Shown here piece after piece: positions 1 through 7,794 of a DNA stretch of 34,084 nt. The translations under genes were made by a program, and so were the position numbers. The number at the start of each line of letters is the position of its first letter. Position 1 is the stretch's first letter. Source of the DNA: Rhodocyclaceae bacterium (GTDB taxonomy: Bacteria; Pseudomonadota; Gammaproteobacteria; Burkholderiales; Rhodocyclaceae); assembly GCA_020445785.1 (NCBI GenBank), contig JAGRFZ010000038.1:1-34084 (forward strand). The letters are read 5' to 3'. Below the pieces are notes generated by a model, which saw only the letters and a list, made by a program, of their open reading frames with translations, made no database searches and was not told where the DNA came from.

Positions 1-108
1 AAGCAGTCCGGCATCGGTCGCGAGACCCACAAGATGATGCTCGACCACTATCAGCAGACCAAGAACCTGCTGGTCAGCTACAGCCCGAACGCGCTCGGCT
101 TCTTCTGA
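1..108 (+). CDS. Aldehyde dehydrogenase, C-terminal 35 residues (partial)
   Basis: The reading frame enters at base 1 and stops at TGA 106-108. The visible peptide runs from [14 protein letters not shown] to SPNALGFF. The G-x-G-R-E pattern and the terminal aromatic pair are what the C-terminal oligomerisation strand of NAD(P)+-dependent aldehyde dehydrogenases of the AldB/acetaldehyde dehydrogenase group looks like. These enzymes oxidise aldehydes to acids in the cytoplasm. The active-site Cys and Glu lie upstream of the window, so substrate range cannot be judged. The next gene encodes a DUF779 protein, a family commonly found beside this class of dehydrogenase, which supports the call. Confidence 0.85.
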   Translation, partial: KQSGIGRETHKMMLDHYQQTKNLLVSYSPNALGFF

Positions 109-121
109 GCACCCCGATGCC

Positions 122-184
122 GCCGCCCCGCCCGCGGGCGGGTGCCGGGGCGGCGACCGCCGGGCGGCTCGAGGGCCGCCCGGC
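122..184 (+). terminator. Two tandem GC hairpins between the aldehyde dehydrogenase and DUF779 genes
   Basis: The first hairpin pairs GCCGCCCCG (122-130) with CGGGGCGGC (146-154). The second pairs GCCGGGCGGC (159-168) with GCCGCCCGGC (175-184). The second is followed only by a short T-containing stretch (CTCTGTCTT), so it is not a textbook intrinsic terminator. It could be a partial terminator or an mRNA-stabilising stem that sets the ratio of the two products. The role is inferred; the pairing is directly visible. Confidence 0.4.
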
Positions 185-206
185 TCTGTCTTGCGGAGGA
201 AGAACC

Positions 207-587
207 ATGGTCGAACGAGTCGTTGCGACGCCGGCCGCGCTCGAACTGATCGCGTTGCTGAAGGAAAAGCACGGCGAACTGATGTTCCACCAGTCGGGCG
301 GCTGTTGCGACAACAGCGCCGCCAACTGCTATCTGCCGGGGGAAGTGATGATCGGTCCTGCCGACGTGCTGCTCGGGGAAGTCGGCGGCTGCCCGTTCTA
401 CATCGGCAAGCTGCAGTACGAAACCTGGAAGCGCACCCAGATCATTCTCGATGCCCTCGACGGCGCGGGCGGCGGCACCTTTTCGCTGGAGGCGCCGGAA
501 GGCAAGCACTTCCATTCCGGATCGCGCCTGTTCAGCGACGCTGAATGGTCCGAACTGCTCGCCAGCGGCGTCGTCGCGGACGACTGA
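207..587 (+). CDS. DUF779 family protein
   Basis: This is a 126-residue protein. The ATG at 207 follows a strong GGAGGAAG Shine-Dalgarno sequence (SD). An in-frame upstream ATG at 117 would run through the hairpin region and has no SD. The N-terminal half carries the Cys-rich stretch HQSGGCCDNSAANC (about residues 30-43), and a further Cys lies in GGCPFYIG. DUF779 proteins are small cytoplasmic proteins regularly encoded beside aldehyde dehydrogenase genes, as here. A helper or metal/thiol role for the dehydrogenase is plausible, but I do not know a settled biochemical function. It converges on the next minus-strand gene with only 11 bases between the stops. Confidence 0.85.
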   Translation: MVERVVATPAALELIALLKEKHGELMFHQSGGCCDNSAANCYLPGEVMIGPADVLLGEVGGCPFYIGKLQYETWKRTQIILDALDGAGGGTFSLEAPEGKHFHSGSRLFSDAEWSELLASGVVADD

Positions 588-598
588 GCCAGGGGCGG

Positions 599-961
599 TC
601 AGCGACCCTCGCGAGGTGCTTCGTCGTCCGGCACTTCCCGGATCACTTCCCCTTCGAGGACGTCGCCGCGGGTCGTGGCGGGGCCGGGGGCGCCGCCGGT
701 TCGCCCGCCGGTGTCCTGCTGGGCACGCACGTGCTCGCGCATCGCCTTGCGCAGGTCGCGCGTCTTCCACCACAGATAGCCCCAGACCAGCAGGCCGATG
801 CTGGCGACCACCGCGAACAACACGACGGAGAAGGTCATCGCCAGGGCGAAGACCACCAGCGTGACCACCACGGCGCCGGCCTTCTGCAGCCAGTTGCCGC
901 CCTGGGGACGGGCCGACTGGCCCTGGAGCAGGCGGTCGAAGCGCGGATCCGGGATGGGCAT
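599..961 (-). CDS. Small integral membrane protein of unknown function
   Basis: This is a 120-residue protein. The ATG at 961 follows a good GAGGAG SD; a longer 991 start has none. Residues about 27-65 are hydrophobic and could form one long or two short membrane helices, ending in the aromatic cluster WGYLWWKTRD. A basic segment (RDLRKAMREH) and a charged, Gly/Pro-rich cytoplasmic tail follow. No domain was recognised. The gene stands alone: its upstream neighbour on the same strand is the HicA-like gene more than 100 bases away, with a GC hairpin between them. Existence is well supported; function is unknown. Confidence 0.65.
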   Translation of the reverse strand: MPIPDPRFDRLLQGQSARPQGGNWLQKAGAVVVTLVVFALAMTFSVVLFAVVASIGLLVWGYLWWKTRDLRKAMREHVRAQQDTGGRTGGAPGPATTRGDVLEGEVIREVPDDEAPREGR

Positions 962-996
962 GGGACTCCTCTCTGCGGCGCCGGAGCGCACGATGG

Positions 997-1016
997 GGCC
1001 GCCGGGCTAGGCGGCC
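997..1016 (-). terminator. GC hairpin between the HicA-like gene and the small membrane protein gene
   Basis: A 7-bp perfect stem pairs GGCCGCC (997-1003) with GGCGGCC (1010-1016) around a 6-base loop. It lies downstream of the minus-strand gene ending at 1078 and upstream of the start at 961. There is no T-tract, so termination is only a possibility. Confidence 0.3.
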
Positions 1017-1077
1017 GGAACCGATAATCTTGGGGCAGCGGCGGCGATTGCAAGCCCGTTCGCCCGGCGTCGTCCGC

Positions 1078-1371
1078 TCAGGCGTCCTCGGTGGCCTCGC
1101 CCGCGTGCTCGTAGCGCGACGGTGTCACTCCGGCCGACGCGAGGAAGTCGCGCAGGTGGCGAATGTCCTGTCGTCCGAAGGTGTTGCCGTGGTGAGGATG
1201 GTGGAGGACGAATTCGCGCCGGTTGAGGCGGACGTGGAAGCGGGCGCCATGTCCCGGCTCGACATCCGCGCCCAGGTGGGTAAGCAGGGACTCGACCTCT
1301 CGCCACTGGATATTGCCGGGTGCCGGATCCTGGTAGATCTGGCGCAACAGGTTGCGGTGCTTCGAACTCAT
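1078..1371 (-). CDS. HicA-like (dsRBD-fold) small protein, unpaired
   Basis: This is a 97-residue protein. The ATG at 1371 has GAGG six bases upstream. The N-terminal MSSKHRNLLRQIYQDP, the following block NIQWREVESLLTHLGA, the His-rich strand FVLHHPHH and the C-terminal DIRHLRDFLASAGV match the layout of short proteins usually annotated as HicA-family toxins. Those are mRNA interferases with a double-stranded-RNA-binding fold. The classical GSH signature is replaced by GHGARFHVRL. No HicB antitoxin gene is visible on either side, so either it is not a working toxin or the pairing has been lost. Family membership is moderately sure; toxin activity is unproven. Confidence 0.65.
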   Translation of the reverse strand: MSSKHRNLLRQIYQDPAPGNIQWREVESLLTHLGADVEPGHGARFHVRLNRREFVLHHPHHGNTFGRQDIRHLRDFLASAGVTPSRYEHAGEATEDA

Positions 1372-1602
1372 GATGAACCTCGTTCGGGGGCGGCGCCCGC
1401 TCGCCGGGAGCGCCTTACTTCACCATAGCCCAACGCAGTGGATGGCGTTCCCCTACGTCGTTTCGGTGCCACAGGCGCGGGCGCCGTCGGGCCGCGATCT
1501 CCGCGACCTGCAGCAGATCGATGGGCGGGATCTTCTGCGATTGCTTGGCGGCGTCCGTGTGGGTCGTGATCGCGAAGCGCGTCATTCGCGCTTGCGTGGT
1601 GC

Positions 1603-3444
1603 CTAGCCCTGTCCGAACGTTGCCGGTGGCGCATCGCCCTCGAGTTGCTGCAATTCGTAGAGACGTCGGTAGCGGCCGTCGTCGATGCGCATCAGCGTCG
1701 CGTGGTCGCCCTGTTCGTCGACCCGGCCGTGGTTCATGACCACGATCCGGTCGGCGTGGCGGATCGTGGACAGGCGATGGGCGATGGCGATCACGGTGAC
1801 GCGGCCACGCAGCGATTCCAGTGCGACCTGGACGATCTGCTCGGTTTCGGAGTCGACATGGGCCGTGGCCTCGTCCAGCAGCAGTATTCGGGGCTGGCCG
1901 GCGAGCGCTCGGGCGATCGCAATGAGCTGCTTCTGCCCGACCGACAGGCGGGCACCCCCTTCGCCGAGGCGGGTATCGTAGCCGGACTCGAGGGTGCGGA
2001 TGAAGTCGTCGGCGTGGGCCGCGCGCGCGGCCTCGCGCAGGGTCGCGTCGTCGAGGCCGCGGCCCATGTCGATGTTCTCGCGCACGCTGTCGGCGACCAG
2101 GAAGGGCTCCTGCGGCACCAGACCCACCCTTTGTCGCAGGGTTCGCTCGTCGAAGGTCTCGAGCCGGGTGCCGTCGATCAGGATCTGTCCCGCGGTCGGC
2201 GCATAGAAGCGCAGCAGCAGCGCGAGCAACGTACTCTTGCCCGAGCCGGTGTGGCCGACGATGCCGAAGAAGCTGCCGGCTGGGATTTCCAGGTCGATGC
2301 CATGTAGAACCGGTGCGTCGTGATGGTAGGCGAAGGCGAGCTGCCGGATGCTGACGCGGCCGTGGGCGACGTCGGGGCCGTCTCCTGGCGGCCGCTCCGT
2401 CGGCTCGTCGAGGAGGCGCGCGACGCGGGCGGCGGAGATCACCGACTGCTGCAGCATCGAGAACTGCATCGTGAACTGGATCAGGGGCTCGCCGACGCGG
2501 CCCATGTAGTTGATGAAGGCGTAGAGCACGCCGACCTCGATGGCCGACAGCCGGCCGCCGAACTCGCGCAGCCCGAAGACCCAGATCACCACGGCGAGCA
2601 GCAGCAGGTTGACCAGGTCGAGGGCCGGACGGAGCAGCCACGCGTTGGCCTGCAGTTCGGCCTGCCGTGCCCGGTAGTAGGCGTCGTTGGTGCGGGCGAA
2701 GCGCTCGCCAAAGGCATCCGCCGCGTTGGTGGCCTGGAGCACCGCCATGCCCGCGATCGACTCCGACAGCCCGGCGTTGAGGTCGCTGCGCAGGGCCCGG
2801 CTGCGCGCCACCGCCGGTGCGCTCCAGCGCTGGTAGATCCAGACGATCAGGAATACGGCCGGTACCAGCAGCGCGACGATGCCCATCAGGCGTGCGTCGA
2901 GCCAGGCCATCGCGACCAGCGAGCCGGTCAGTACGATCAGGCTGTCGAGCATGACGAACAGGACCTGGACGTAGAGTGCCTTGACCGCCTCCGTGTCGTT
3001 GGTGACCCGGCTCACCAGCTGGCCGGTGATGCTGCGGTCGAAGAAGGCCATCGGCAGCGCCAGTACATGGTGGAACACCCGCTCTCGCAGGCGCTGCACC
3101 GAGCGCATCGCCAATCCGGCCATTCGGGTCAGTTGCCAGAAGCGCAGGGTGCTGGCGATGCTCCCGGCCAGCAGCACGCCGACCAGCAGCGCTGCCATGG
3201 TGGCCAGTTCGCCGCTGCGCGGCAGCAGGTGGCGGTCGATGAAGACCTTGGCGAGCACGGGTCCGAAGGCCTCGAGCAGGGCGGCGGCGGCGAGGCCGAC
3301 CAGCGCGCCGCCCATTACCCCGCGTTCCGGCGCGGCGGCCCCGGCCAGCAGCCGCATCGCCCGTCGCTGGGGCGAGTCGGCGCGCGCCCAGCCGCCGCGC
3401 AGGTCGCTGCCGCTTGCTTCGGCCTGGCCCACGTCGCCCGTCAT
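1603..3444 (-). CDS. mdlB: ABC exporter half-transporter, MdlB-like (canonical ATP site subunit)
   Basis: This is a 613-residue half-transporter of the multidrug/lipid exporter class: an N-terminal six-helix membrane domain (about 35-330) and a C-terminal ATPase domain. Visible ATPase motifs are Walker A GHTGSGKST (397-405), a Q-loop in VPQEPFL, the divergent signature LSVGQKQ, Walker B with catalytic Glu (ILLLDEATAHVD) and the H-loop IAHRLST. The LSVGQ signature is the one typical of MdlB/SmdB. The start overlaps the stop of the upstream subunit by ATGA, implying translational coupling and a heterodimer. The substrate is unknown. An inner-membrane location and use of ATP hydrolysis for export follow from the family. 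Confidence 0.88.
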   Translation of the reverse strand: MTGDVGQAEASGSDLRGGWARADSPQRRAMRLLAGAAAPERGVMGGALVGLAAAALLEAFGPVLAKVFIDRHLLPRSGELATMAALLVGVLLAGSIASTLRFWQLTRMAGLAMRSVQRLRERVFHHVLALPMAFFDRSITGQLVSRVTNDTEAVKALYVQVLFVMLDSLIVLTGSLVAMAWLDARLMGIVALLVPAVFLIVWIYQRWSAPAVARSRALRSDLNAGLSESIAGMAVLQATNAADAFGERFARTNDAYYRARQAELQANAWLLRPALDLVNLLLLAVVIWVFGLREFGGRLSAIEVGVLYAFINYMGRVGEPLIQFTMQFSMLQQSVISAARVARLLDEPTERPPGDGPDVAHGRVSIRQLAFAYHHDAPVLHGIDLEIPAGSFFGIVGHTGSGKSTLLALLLRFYAPTAGQILIDGTRLETFDERTLRQRVGLVPQEPFLVADSVRENIDMGRGLDDATLREAARAAHADDFIRTLESGYDTRLGEGGARLSVGQKQLIAIARALAGQPRILLLDEATAHVDSETEQIVQVALESLRGRVTVIAIAHRLSTIRHADRIVVMNHGRVDEQGDHATLMRIDDGRYRRLYELQQLEGDAPPATFGQG

Positions 3445-5231
3445 GCCGCCTCCAGGCTGGCCTGGAGTTGCTGATAGCGCCACTGTCGCGCGTACCAGCC
3501 ACCGGCCGCCACCAGGGCCTCGTGGCGGCCCTGTTCGGCGATGCGGCCCGCGTCGAGGACGACGATATGGTCCGCGTCCATCAGTGCCGTCAGGCGGTGG
3601 CTGACCACGATCACCGTACGATTGCGCCGGGTGTCGCGCAGGTGGGCCAGGATGCGGGTTTCGGTATCGGTGTCGACCGCCGACAGGGCGTCGTCGAGCA
3701 GCAACAGCGGGGCGTCCGCCAGCAGCGCGCGGGCGATCGCGACGCGCTGGCGCTGACCGCCGGACAGCGTCACCCCGCGCTCGCCCACCGCGGTGGCGTA
3801 GCCGCGCGGAAAGCGCGTGATGTCGTCGTGGATCGCCGCCAGGCGTGCGGCGGCCTCGATCGCCTGCGGGCTGGCTTCGGGGCGGGCCAGTGCGATGTTG
3901 TCGGCGACCGAGGCGGAAAAAAGAAAGGGCTCCTGGGGCACCCAGCCGATGGCACCACGCAAGGTGGCCAGCCGCAGTTCGTCGAGCCCGGCGTCGCCCC
4001 AGAGCAAGCTCCCCGCCGACGGTTGGAGCTGACGCAGCAGCAGGCGCAGCAGCGTGCTCTTGCCGGCACCGGTGGCGCCGGCCACGCCGAGGGTCCGGCC
4101 GCCGGGCAGGTGGAGGTCGATGTCGGCGAGGGCGTCGCGAGTCTGGCCGGGATAGCGGTAGCGCAGGCCGTGGATCGCCAGCGTGCCGGGGCGGAAGTCG
4201 GTCCGGGGACCGTCGTCGGCAATCCGAGGTGCCTCCTCGAGCACCGGGGCGAGGCGGAGCCACGCCGCCTTGCCCCGCTCGATCAGGGACAGGACCCAGC
4301 CGGCCGCGAACATCGGCCAGATCATCTGGCCGAGATACATCGAAAAAGCGGTGAGCGTGCCGACCGACAATTCGCCTCGCCAGACCAGGACGCCACCCAT
4401 GGCCAGGGTCAGGGCGGTGGCGGTCGCGAGGCAGACACCCACCGCCGGTTCGTAGGCAGCTTCCCAGCGCTGGGCGGCCAGGCTGGCGTCGCTGGCCTGC
4501 CCGGCCAGGCGGGACAGGCGCTCGCCGCTGCGCCCTTCGAGCCCGAGGGCGCGCAGGGTACGGACCCCGGAAAGACTTTCCTGGACGTGGTCGTTCATGT
4601 CCGCGAAGCGGTCCAGTGCGTCCCGCGAGTGCACGTGGATGCGGCGTGCGATCCACCAGAACGAGGCGGCCATCAGCGGAAACGGCAGCAGGGCGATCAA
4701 GGCGAGACGCCAATCCACACCGAGGGTCATCATCGCCACCACCGCCACCAGGGTCAGGCTGCCGTCGAAGCCGGCGAGCAGCGCCTCGCCCGAGGCCATC
4801 TCGATGGCATCGATGTCGTTGGTGGCCATCGCCATCAGGTCGCCGGTGCGATGATGCTGGAAGAATCGCGGGTCGTGGAGGGTCAAGCGCTGGAAAAGAC
4901 GGTCGCGCAGTTCGACGCCGAGGCGGTAGGCGGCGGCAAAGAGCTTGAGCCGCCAGCCGACCCGCATGAAATAGATCGCGGCCCCTGCGGCCAGCAGCAG
5001 GGCCAGTTCGCCGGCGAGTTGCGCCGGCGAACTCCGGTGCGAGATCAGACCGTCGACGATGGCGCCGACCTGGCGCGGAATCCACACCACGAGCAGCGAG
5101 ATCCCGAGCAGCATCGCGGCTGCGCTGGTGTAGGCGCGCACCTGGCGTCGGACGAAGTCGCCGATCAGCGCAAACAGGCTGATCGGAAGCGGTCGGGTGT
5201 GGAGGTCGGCAATCGGGGCCTGCCGATCCAT
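3441..5231 (-). CDS. mdlA: ABC exporter half-transporter, MdlA-like (degenerate ATP site subunit)
   Basis: This is a 596-residue half-transporter with membrane helices from about residue 18 to 315 and an ATPase domain at the C-terminus. Walker A is GATGAGKST (385-393), the signature is a regular LSGGQRQ, and the H-loop is VSHRL. Walker B reads LLLLDDALSAVD, so Asp stands where the catalytic Glu normally is, as in E. coli MdlA. Paired with the downstream MdlB-like subunit, which keeps Glu, this predicts an asymmetric heterodimer with one consensus and one degenerate ATP site. The ATG at 5231 lies 7 bases after the hydrolase stop, so the three genes probably form one transcript. Confidence 0.88.
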   Translation of the reverse strand: MDRQAPIADLHTRPLPISLFALIGDFVRRQVRAYTSAAAMLLGISLLVVWIPRQVGAIVDGLISHRSSPAQLAGELALLLAAGAAIYFMRVGWRLKLFAAAYRLGVELRDRLFQRLTLHDPRFFQHHRTGDLMAMATNDIDAIEMASGEALLAGFDGSLTLVAVVAMMTLGVDWRLALIALLPFPLMAASFWWIARRIHVHSRDALDRFADMNDHVQESLSGVRTLRALGLEGRSGERLSRLAGQASDASLAAQRWEAAYEPAVGVCLATATALTLAMGGVLVWRGELSVGTLTAFSMYLGQMIWPMFAAGWVLSLIERGKAAWLRLAPVLEEAPRIADDGPRTDFRPGTLAIHGLRYRYPGQTRDALADIDLHLPGGRTLGVAGATGAGKSTLLRLLLRQLQPSAGSLLWGDAGLDELRLATLRGAIGWVPQEPFLFSASVADNIALARPEASPQAIEAAARLAAIHDDITRFPRGYATAVGERGVTLSGGQRQRVAIARALLADAPLLLLDDALSAVDTDTETRILAHLRDTRRNRTVIVVSHRLTALMDADHIVVLDAGRIAEQGRHEALVAAGGWYARQWRYQQLQASLEAA

Positions 5232-5238
5232 CGTCGGA

Positions 5239-6075
5239 TCAGAGGCCGTGGGCAACGAACCAGCGTTGCATGCGCTGCCAGCCGTCGGCGGCATCGGTTG
5301 CCCGGTAGCTCGGACGATAGTCGGCGAAGAAGGCGTGGCCGGCCGCCGGATAGACCACGATCTCGCTGTCCCGTGCGAAAGCGGCGAGGGCTTCGCGCAT
5401 GGCCTGGACATCGGCCGCGGGTATGCTCGCGTCCTGTCCGCCGTAGAGACCGAGCACCGGCGCCTGCAGCGAGGCAGCGAGGCTGATCGGCGATTGTGCA
5501 TCGAGCGGGCCGAATCCGTCGCGCAGGCGGCCATACCAGGCGACCGCGGCCTTGAGCGCGGGATTGTGTGCTGCATACAGCCAGCACATGCGCCCGCCCC
5601 AGCAGTAGCCGGTGATGCCGAGGCGCGCCGGGTCACCGCCGTTGGCCGCCGCCCACGCGGCCGTGGCGTCGAGATCGGCCATGACACCGGCTGCCGGGAC
5701 GCGCGCGACGATCTCGGCGACGATGCGGGGGATCTCGGTGTGGCCTGCCGGATCGCCCTGGCGGAAGAAGAGCTCGGGCGCGATCGCCAGATACCCCTGA
5801 TGCGCCAGCCGGCGACAGACGTCGCGGATGTGCTCGTGCACGCCGAAAATCTCCTGCACCACCAGAATCGTCGGCAGTTGTCCGCGGCCGGCGGGGCGGG
5901 CCGCGTAGGCAGGCATCTCGCGGCCTTCATGTGCGATCCGCAGTTCGTCGCATTCGAGCCCCAGGTCGGGCGTAAGAATGCGGGTGGCGGCCGGCGAAGA
6001 TGCCGCGGCGGCCGTAAACCCTCGGGTCCGGGGGCGGCCTGTCGTGGCAGGTCGCTCGATCCATTTTTCCGTCAT
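5239..6075 (-). CDS. Dienelactone hydrolase family protein
   Basis: This is a 278-residue alpha/beta-hydrolase. The ATG at 6075 has a GAGGAG SD. The catalytic triad can be read: Cys158 in GYCWGGRM, Asp216 in GGQDASIP and His248 in AAGHAFF, plus the family Glu in VVQEIFG (about 75). Dienelactone hydrolases open 4-carboxymethylenebutenolides in chloroaromatic breakdown. Many chromosomal relatives, such as the E. coli YsgA type of similar length, have no proven substrate. No catechol-pathway genes are nearby, so a general esterase/lactonase role is safer. The first 25 residues are Ala-rich but lack a convincing signal peptide. It is probably the first gene of a transcript with mdlAB. Confidence 0.9.
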   Translation of the reverse strand: MTEKWIERPATTGRPRTRGFTAAAASSPAATRILTPDLGLECDELRIAHEGREMPAYAARPAGRGQLPTILVVQEIFGVHEHIRDVCRRLAHQGYLAIAPELFFRQGDPAGHTEIPRIVAEIVARVPAAGVMADLDATAAWAAANGGDPARLGITGYCWGGRMCWLYAAHNPALKAAVAWYGRLRDGFGPLDAQSPISLAASLQAPVLGLYGGQDASIPAADVQAMREALAAFARDSEIVVYPAAGHAFFADYRPSYRATDAADGWQRMQRWFVAHGL

Positions 6076-6403
6076 GGCCTTCTCCTCGCGCGCGCCACGG
6101 CGACCGGTTCGTTCGCGGTGGGCGTTCGTTCGACCCGAAACCCCGTCAACCGATGCGTCACTCGCTGCCGATGGGGCTGGGCAGCCCGTGGCGGGTCCGA
6201 GTCGTGGGGCTCGTCCGGCGCGTACATGCGCCGCAGCCTCCGATGGTACGCCCGGGGCGGCTCGGAAGGCGGTTCAGGAACGGCCGCGCGCAATGCCAGC
6301 CGTCCTTGCGCCAGTGCCCGCGGTCGGGCGCGGGTACGGGATCGTGGGGTGAAAATGGCCGTACGACGGCCGGCGCGCGCGCCGGATCGGGGCCGAGGGG
6401 GGA
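6076..6403 (-). other. Gene-free stretch upstream of the dienelactone hydrolase gene
   Basis: These 328 bases are GC- and Arg-codon-rich in every frame. No frame shows a credible protein or a start with an SD. The promoter of the hydrolase/mdlAB transcript should lie here, but I see no clear -10/-35 pair. Confidence 0.4.
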
Positions 6404-6754
6404 TCAGGCGCGGGTGTAGAGGCAGTCCATCGGCGGGTAATCGGACAACAGGGTCGCCTGCAGCTGAAACAGGTCGCCGATTTCGTTTTCGTCCACGAAG
6501 TCGATGTCGATCATGCCGTGGCGCTGGCGATAGGCGTCGACGATCTTGCGCAGGCCGCCGGCGTCGCTGGGCGGGCCGTCGAGGGTGTAGGACTTGCCCG
6601 ATGCGGTCTCGGCCGCGCGGGCAAGCGAATCGAAGCTGATCAGCATCGAGCTGACGCGATAATTGCCGTCGCCGCCGCGGCCGACGAGTCTGAGCTGCGG
6701 GCCACTGCGCGCTTCGACACGCACCACATGCCAGTTCTGAAGCCTGATGTCCAT
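6404..6754 (-). CDS. Conserved-looking hypothetical protein
   Basis: This is a 116-residue protein if the ATG at 6754 is used (MDIRLQNWHVV). The frame is open to an ATG at 6835 and a TTG at 6844, but the extra N-terminal residues are Ala/Pro/Thr-rich and neither start has an SD. The sequence is balanced and soluble, with a strand-rich first half, an acidic stretch (IDIDFVDENEIGDLFQL) and the ending DYPPMDCLYTRA. The codon pattern and composition look like a real gene, unlike the surrounding Arg/Pro-rich frames. No domain was recognised and no neighbour suggests a role. Confidence 0.6.
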   Translation of the reverse strand: MDIRLQNWHVVRVEARSGPQLRLVGRGGDGNYRVSSMLISFDSLARAAETASGKSYTLDGPPSDAGGLRKIVDAYRQRHGMIDIDFVDENEIGDLFQLQATLLSDYPPMDCLYTRA

Positions 6755-7412
6755 GATTTCCGGGCCGGTCGCACCGGGCGCGGCGGGCGTCGTCGCGACC
6801 GGCTGTTTCCACGAGGTTCTCTTCGCTGCAAACATAATTTGCAAAGGCCCGGATGCGCAATCGCGCCGCGGCGGGTGCTGCCAACTCGATCACGAGCCGG
6901 GGGGCTCGCCCCGATGGGCGGTGTGCTGGGCGCCCCGAGGGGCGGGCGACCGAATGTCGTCCACGGTCCCCGAAAGCGACGCGCCGGCGTGGGCCGCGTT
7001 CGGCCCATGGGTCGGCAGGGCCGTATCTCGTCGGAGGAGGGGGCTTCGGTGCGCCGCGCCCACTGCCGCGGGCGGTGTCGAGGCCGTTCACAGGTTCCGC
7101 GGTGCCCCGCGACGCCCCAGCGGATGGAGCGGCGTGGACGATACGGCAGTGACCGGAAGCCCGGTCCCATCGCCGCGCCAATGGCGCGAACCCCTGCCGA
7201 CGTCACGGCCGGGGTTGGGCATCGGCATCCATGGCGACGGTGTCCTGCGCTGCCTCGGTCGGTCGCAGCGCACTCGCGAACGGCGTGATCGCAGCCGCCG
7301 GAGCAGGATGCGCGGGCGCGCCGTTCGGGGGCCGCGTCACGCCGCAGCAGGCAGGCATCCGCGCGCCGCGGAGCCGAGGGCGGTGCCGTGCGCGGTGCGT
7401 CCGCGCCGGTGG
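6755..7412. other. 658-base stretch without a supportable gene
   Basis: All long frames here are Arg/Pro/Gly-rich shadows with no SD. Two small perfect hairpins are visible: GGGGC-TC-GCCCC at 6901-6912 and CGCCCC-GA-GGGGCG at 6931-6944. No tRNA-like T-arm was seen. The stretch could be decayed coding DNA, or a leader or small RNA locus. Nothing more can be supported. Confidence 0.4.
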
Positions 7413-7595
7413 TCAGTTGTAGCCTGGCACCGCGTCCTGTTCGGATTCGACCTGGGGGGGCGCCTGCAGCGGTGGCTGGGGCGCCTCGGCGCGGGAGGGC
7501 TTGGACGATTCGCGCGGCGGCTTGGTGTGGCTTGCCGGATGCTTGTTGGCACCGGCAAACGCGAAGTCGGGCAGTTGGCGGTGAAGGGCGCTCAT
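7413..7595 (-). CDS. Small Pro-rich hypothetical protein
   Basis: This is a 60-residue protein starting MSALHRQLPDFAFAG. The ATG at 7595 is preceded by GGAGAG at good spacing, which is the main reason for accepting it; the longer frame to 7655 lacks such a site. After a short start it becomes Lys/Ser/Pro/Gln-rich (APQPPLQAPPQ) and ends PGYN, so it is probably unstructured. There is no signal peptide, membrane segment or recognised domain. It lies opposite to and about 200 bases from acuR, so the intergenic region between them may hold divergent promoters. Confidence 0.45.
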   Translation of the reverse strand: MSALHRQLPDFAFAGANKHPASHTKPPRESSKPSRAEAPQPPLQAPPQVESEQDAVPGYN

Positions 7596-7736
7596 GGCGA
7601 TCTCTCCATTGGCTGGGTCATGCCGCAAAGGTACGGCGAGCCCATTCTGCGCCACTTGCCCAGGCCCTGTACGTTAATGAGTGTCGCACTGTGTGATTTG
7701 CGCAACATCATGATGTAAAGGGATTTTTGTGTTCGC

Positions 7737-7769
7737 CCAAATCCATTTTCCAAATCTCGTTTGATTTTG
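7737..7769 (+). promoter_or_regulatory. Candidate operator before acuR (repeated CCAAATC)
   Basis: CCAAATC occurs twice in direct orientation (7737-7743 and 7750-7756, 13 bases apart). An imperfect reverse copy, GATTTTG, is at 7763-7769. The last two make the inverted repeat AAATC-N6-GATTT, which overlaps the predicted -35 hexamer. TetR-family repressors usually bind their own promoter at such sites, so AcuR autoregulation is a reasonable guess. I did not match it to a published AcuR site. Confidence 0.3.
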
Positions 7770-7788
7770 TAGTTGTGCGGTCTAATAT
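7761..7788 (+). promoter_or_regulatory. Sigma-70-type promoter of acuR-acuI, possibly giving a leaderless mRNA
   Basis: The -35 TTGATT (7761-7766) and -10 TAATAT (7783-7788) are separated by 16 bases in a locally AT-rich patch. The expected transcription start, about 7 bases after the -10, falls on the acuR ATG at 7795. No SD precedes that ATG, consistent with leaderless translation. Confidence 0.5.
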
Positions 7789-7794
7789 TTGTCC

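Noticed and set aside
1415-1585. 56-residue minus-strand frame after mdlB (MTRFAITTHTDAAKQ...)
   Set aside because: No SD before the ATG, basic and Arg-rich second half, no recognised domain. It could be real but cannot be supported.
3414-5486. 690-residue plus-strand frame opposite mdlA
   Set aside because: Antisense shadow of a clear ABC transporter gene with all its ATPase motifs on the minus strand.
6072-7181. Long minus-strand frame of 369 residues upstream of the hydrolase
   Set aside because: Arg/Pro/Ala-rich throughout, overlaps a better gene (6404-6754) in another frame, and lacks a credible start; typical GC-rich shadow.
6747-7718. Long plus-strand frame of 323 residues
   Set aside because: Composition is low-complexity Arg/Gly/Ala/Val, it crosses two small minus-strand genes, and it has no SD or domain.
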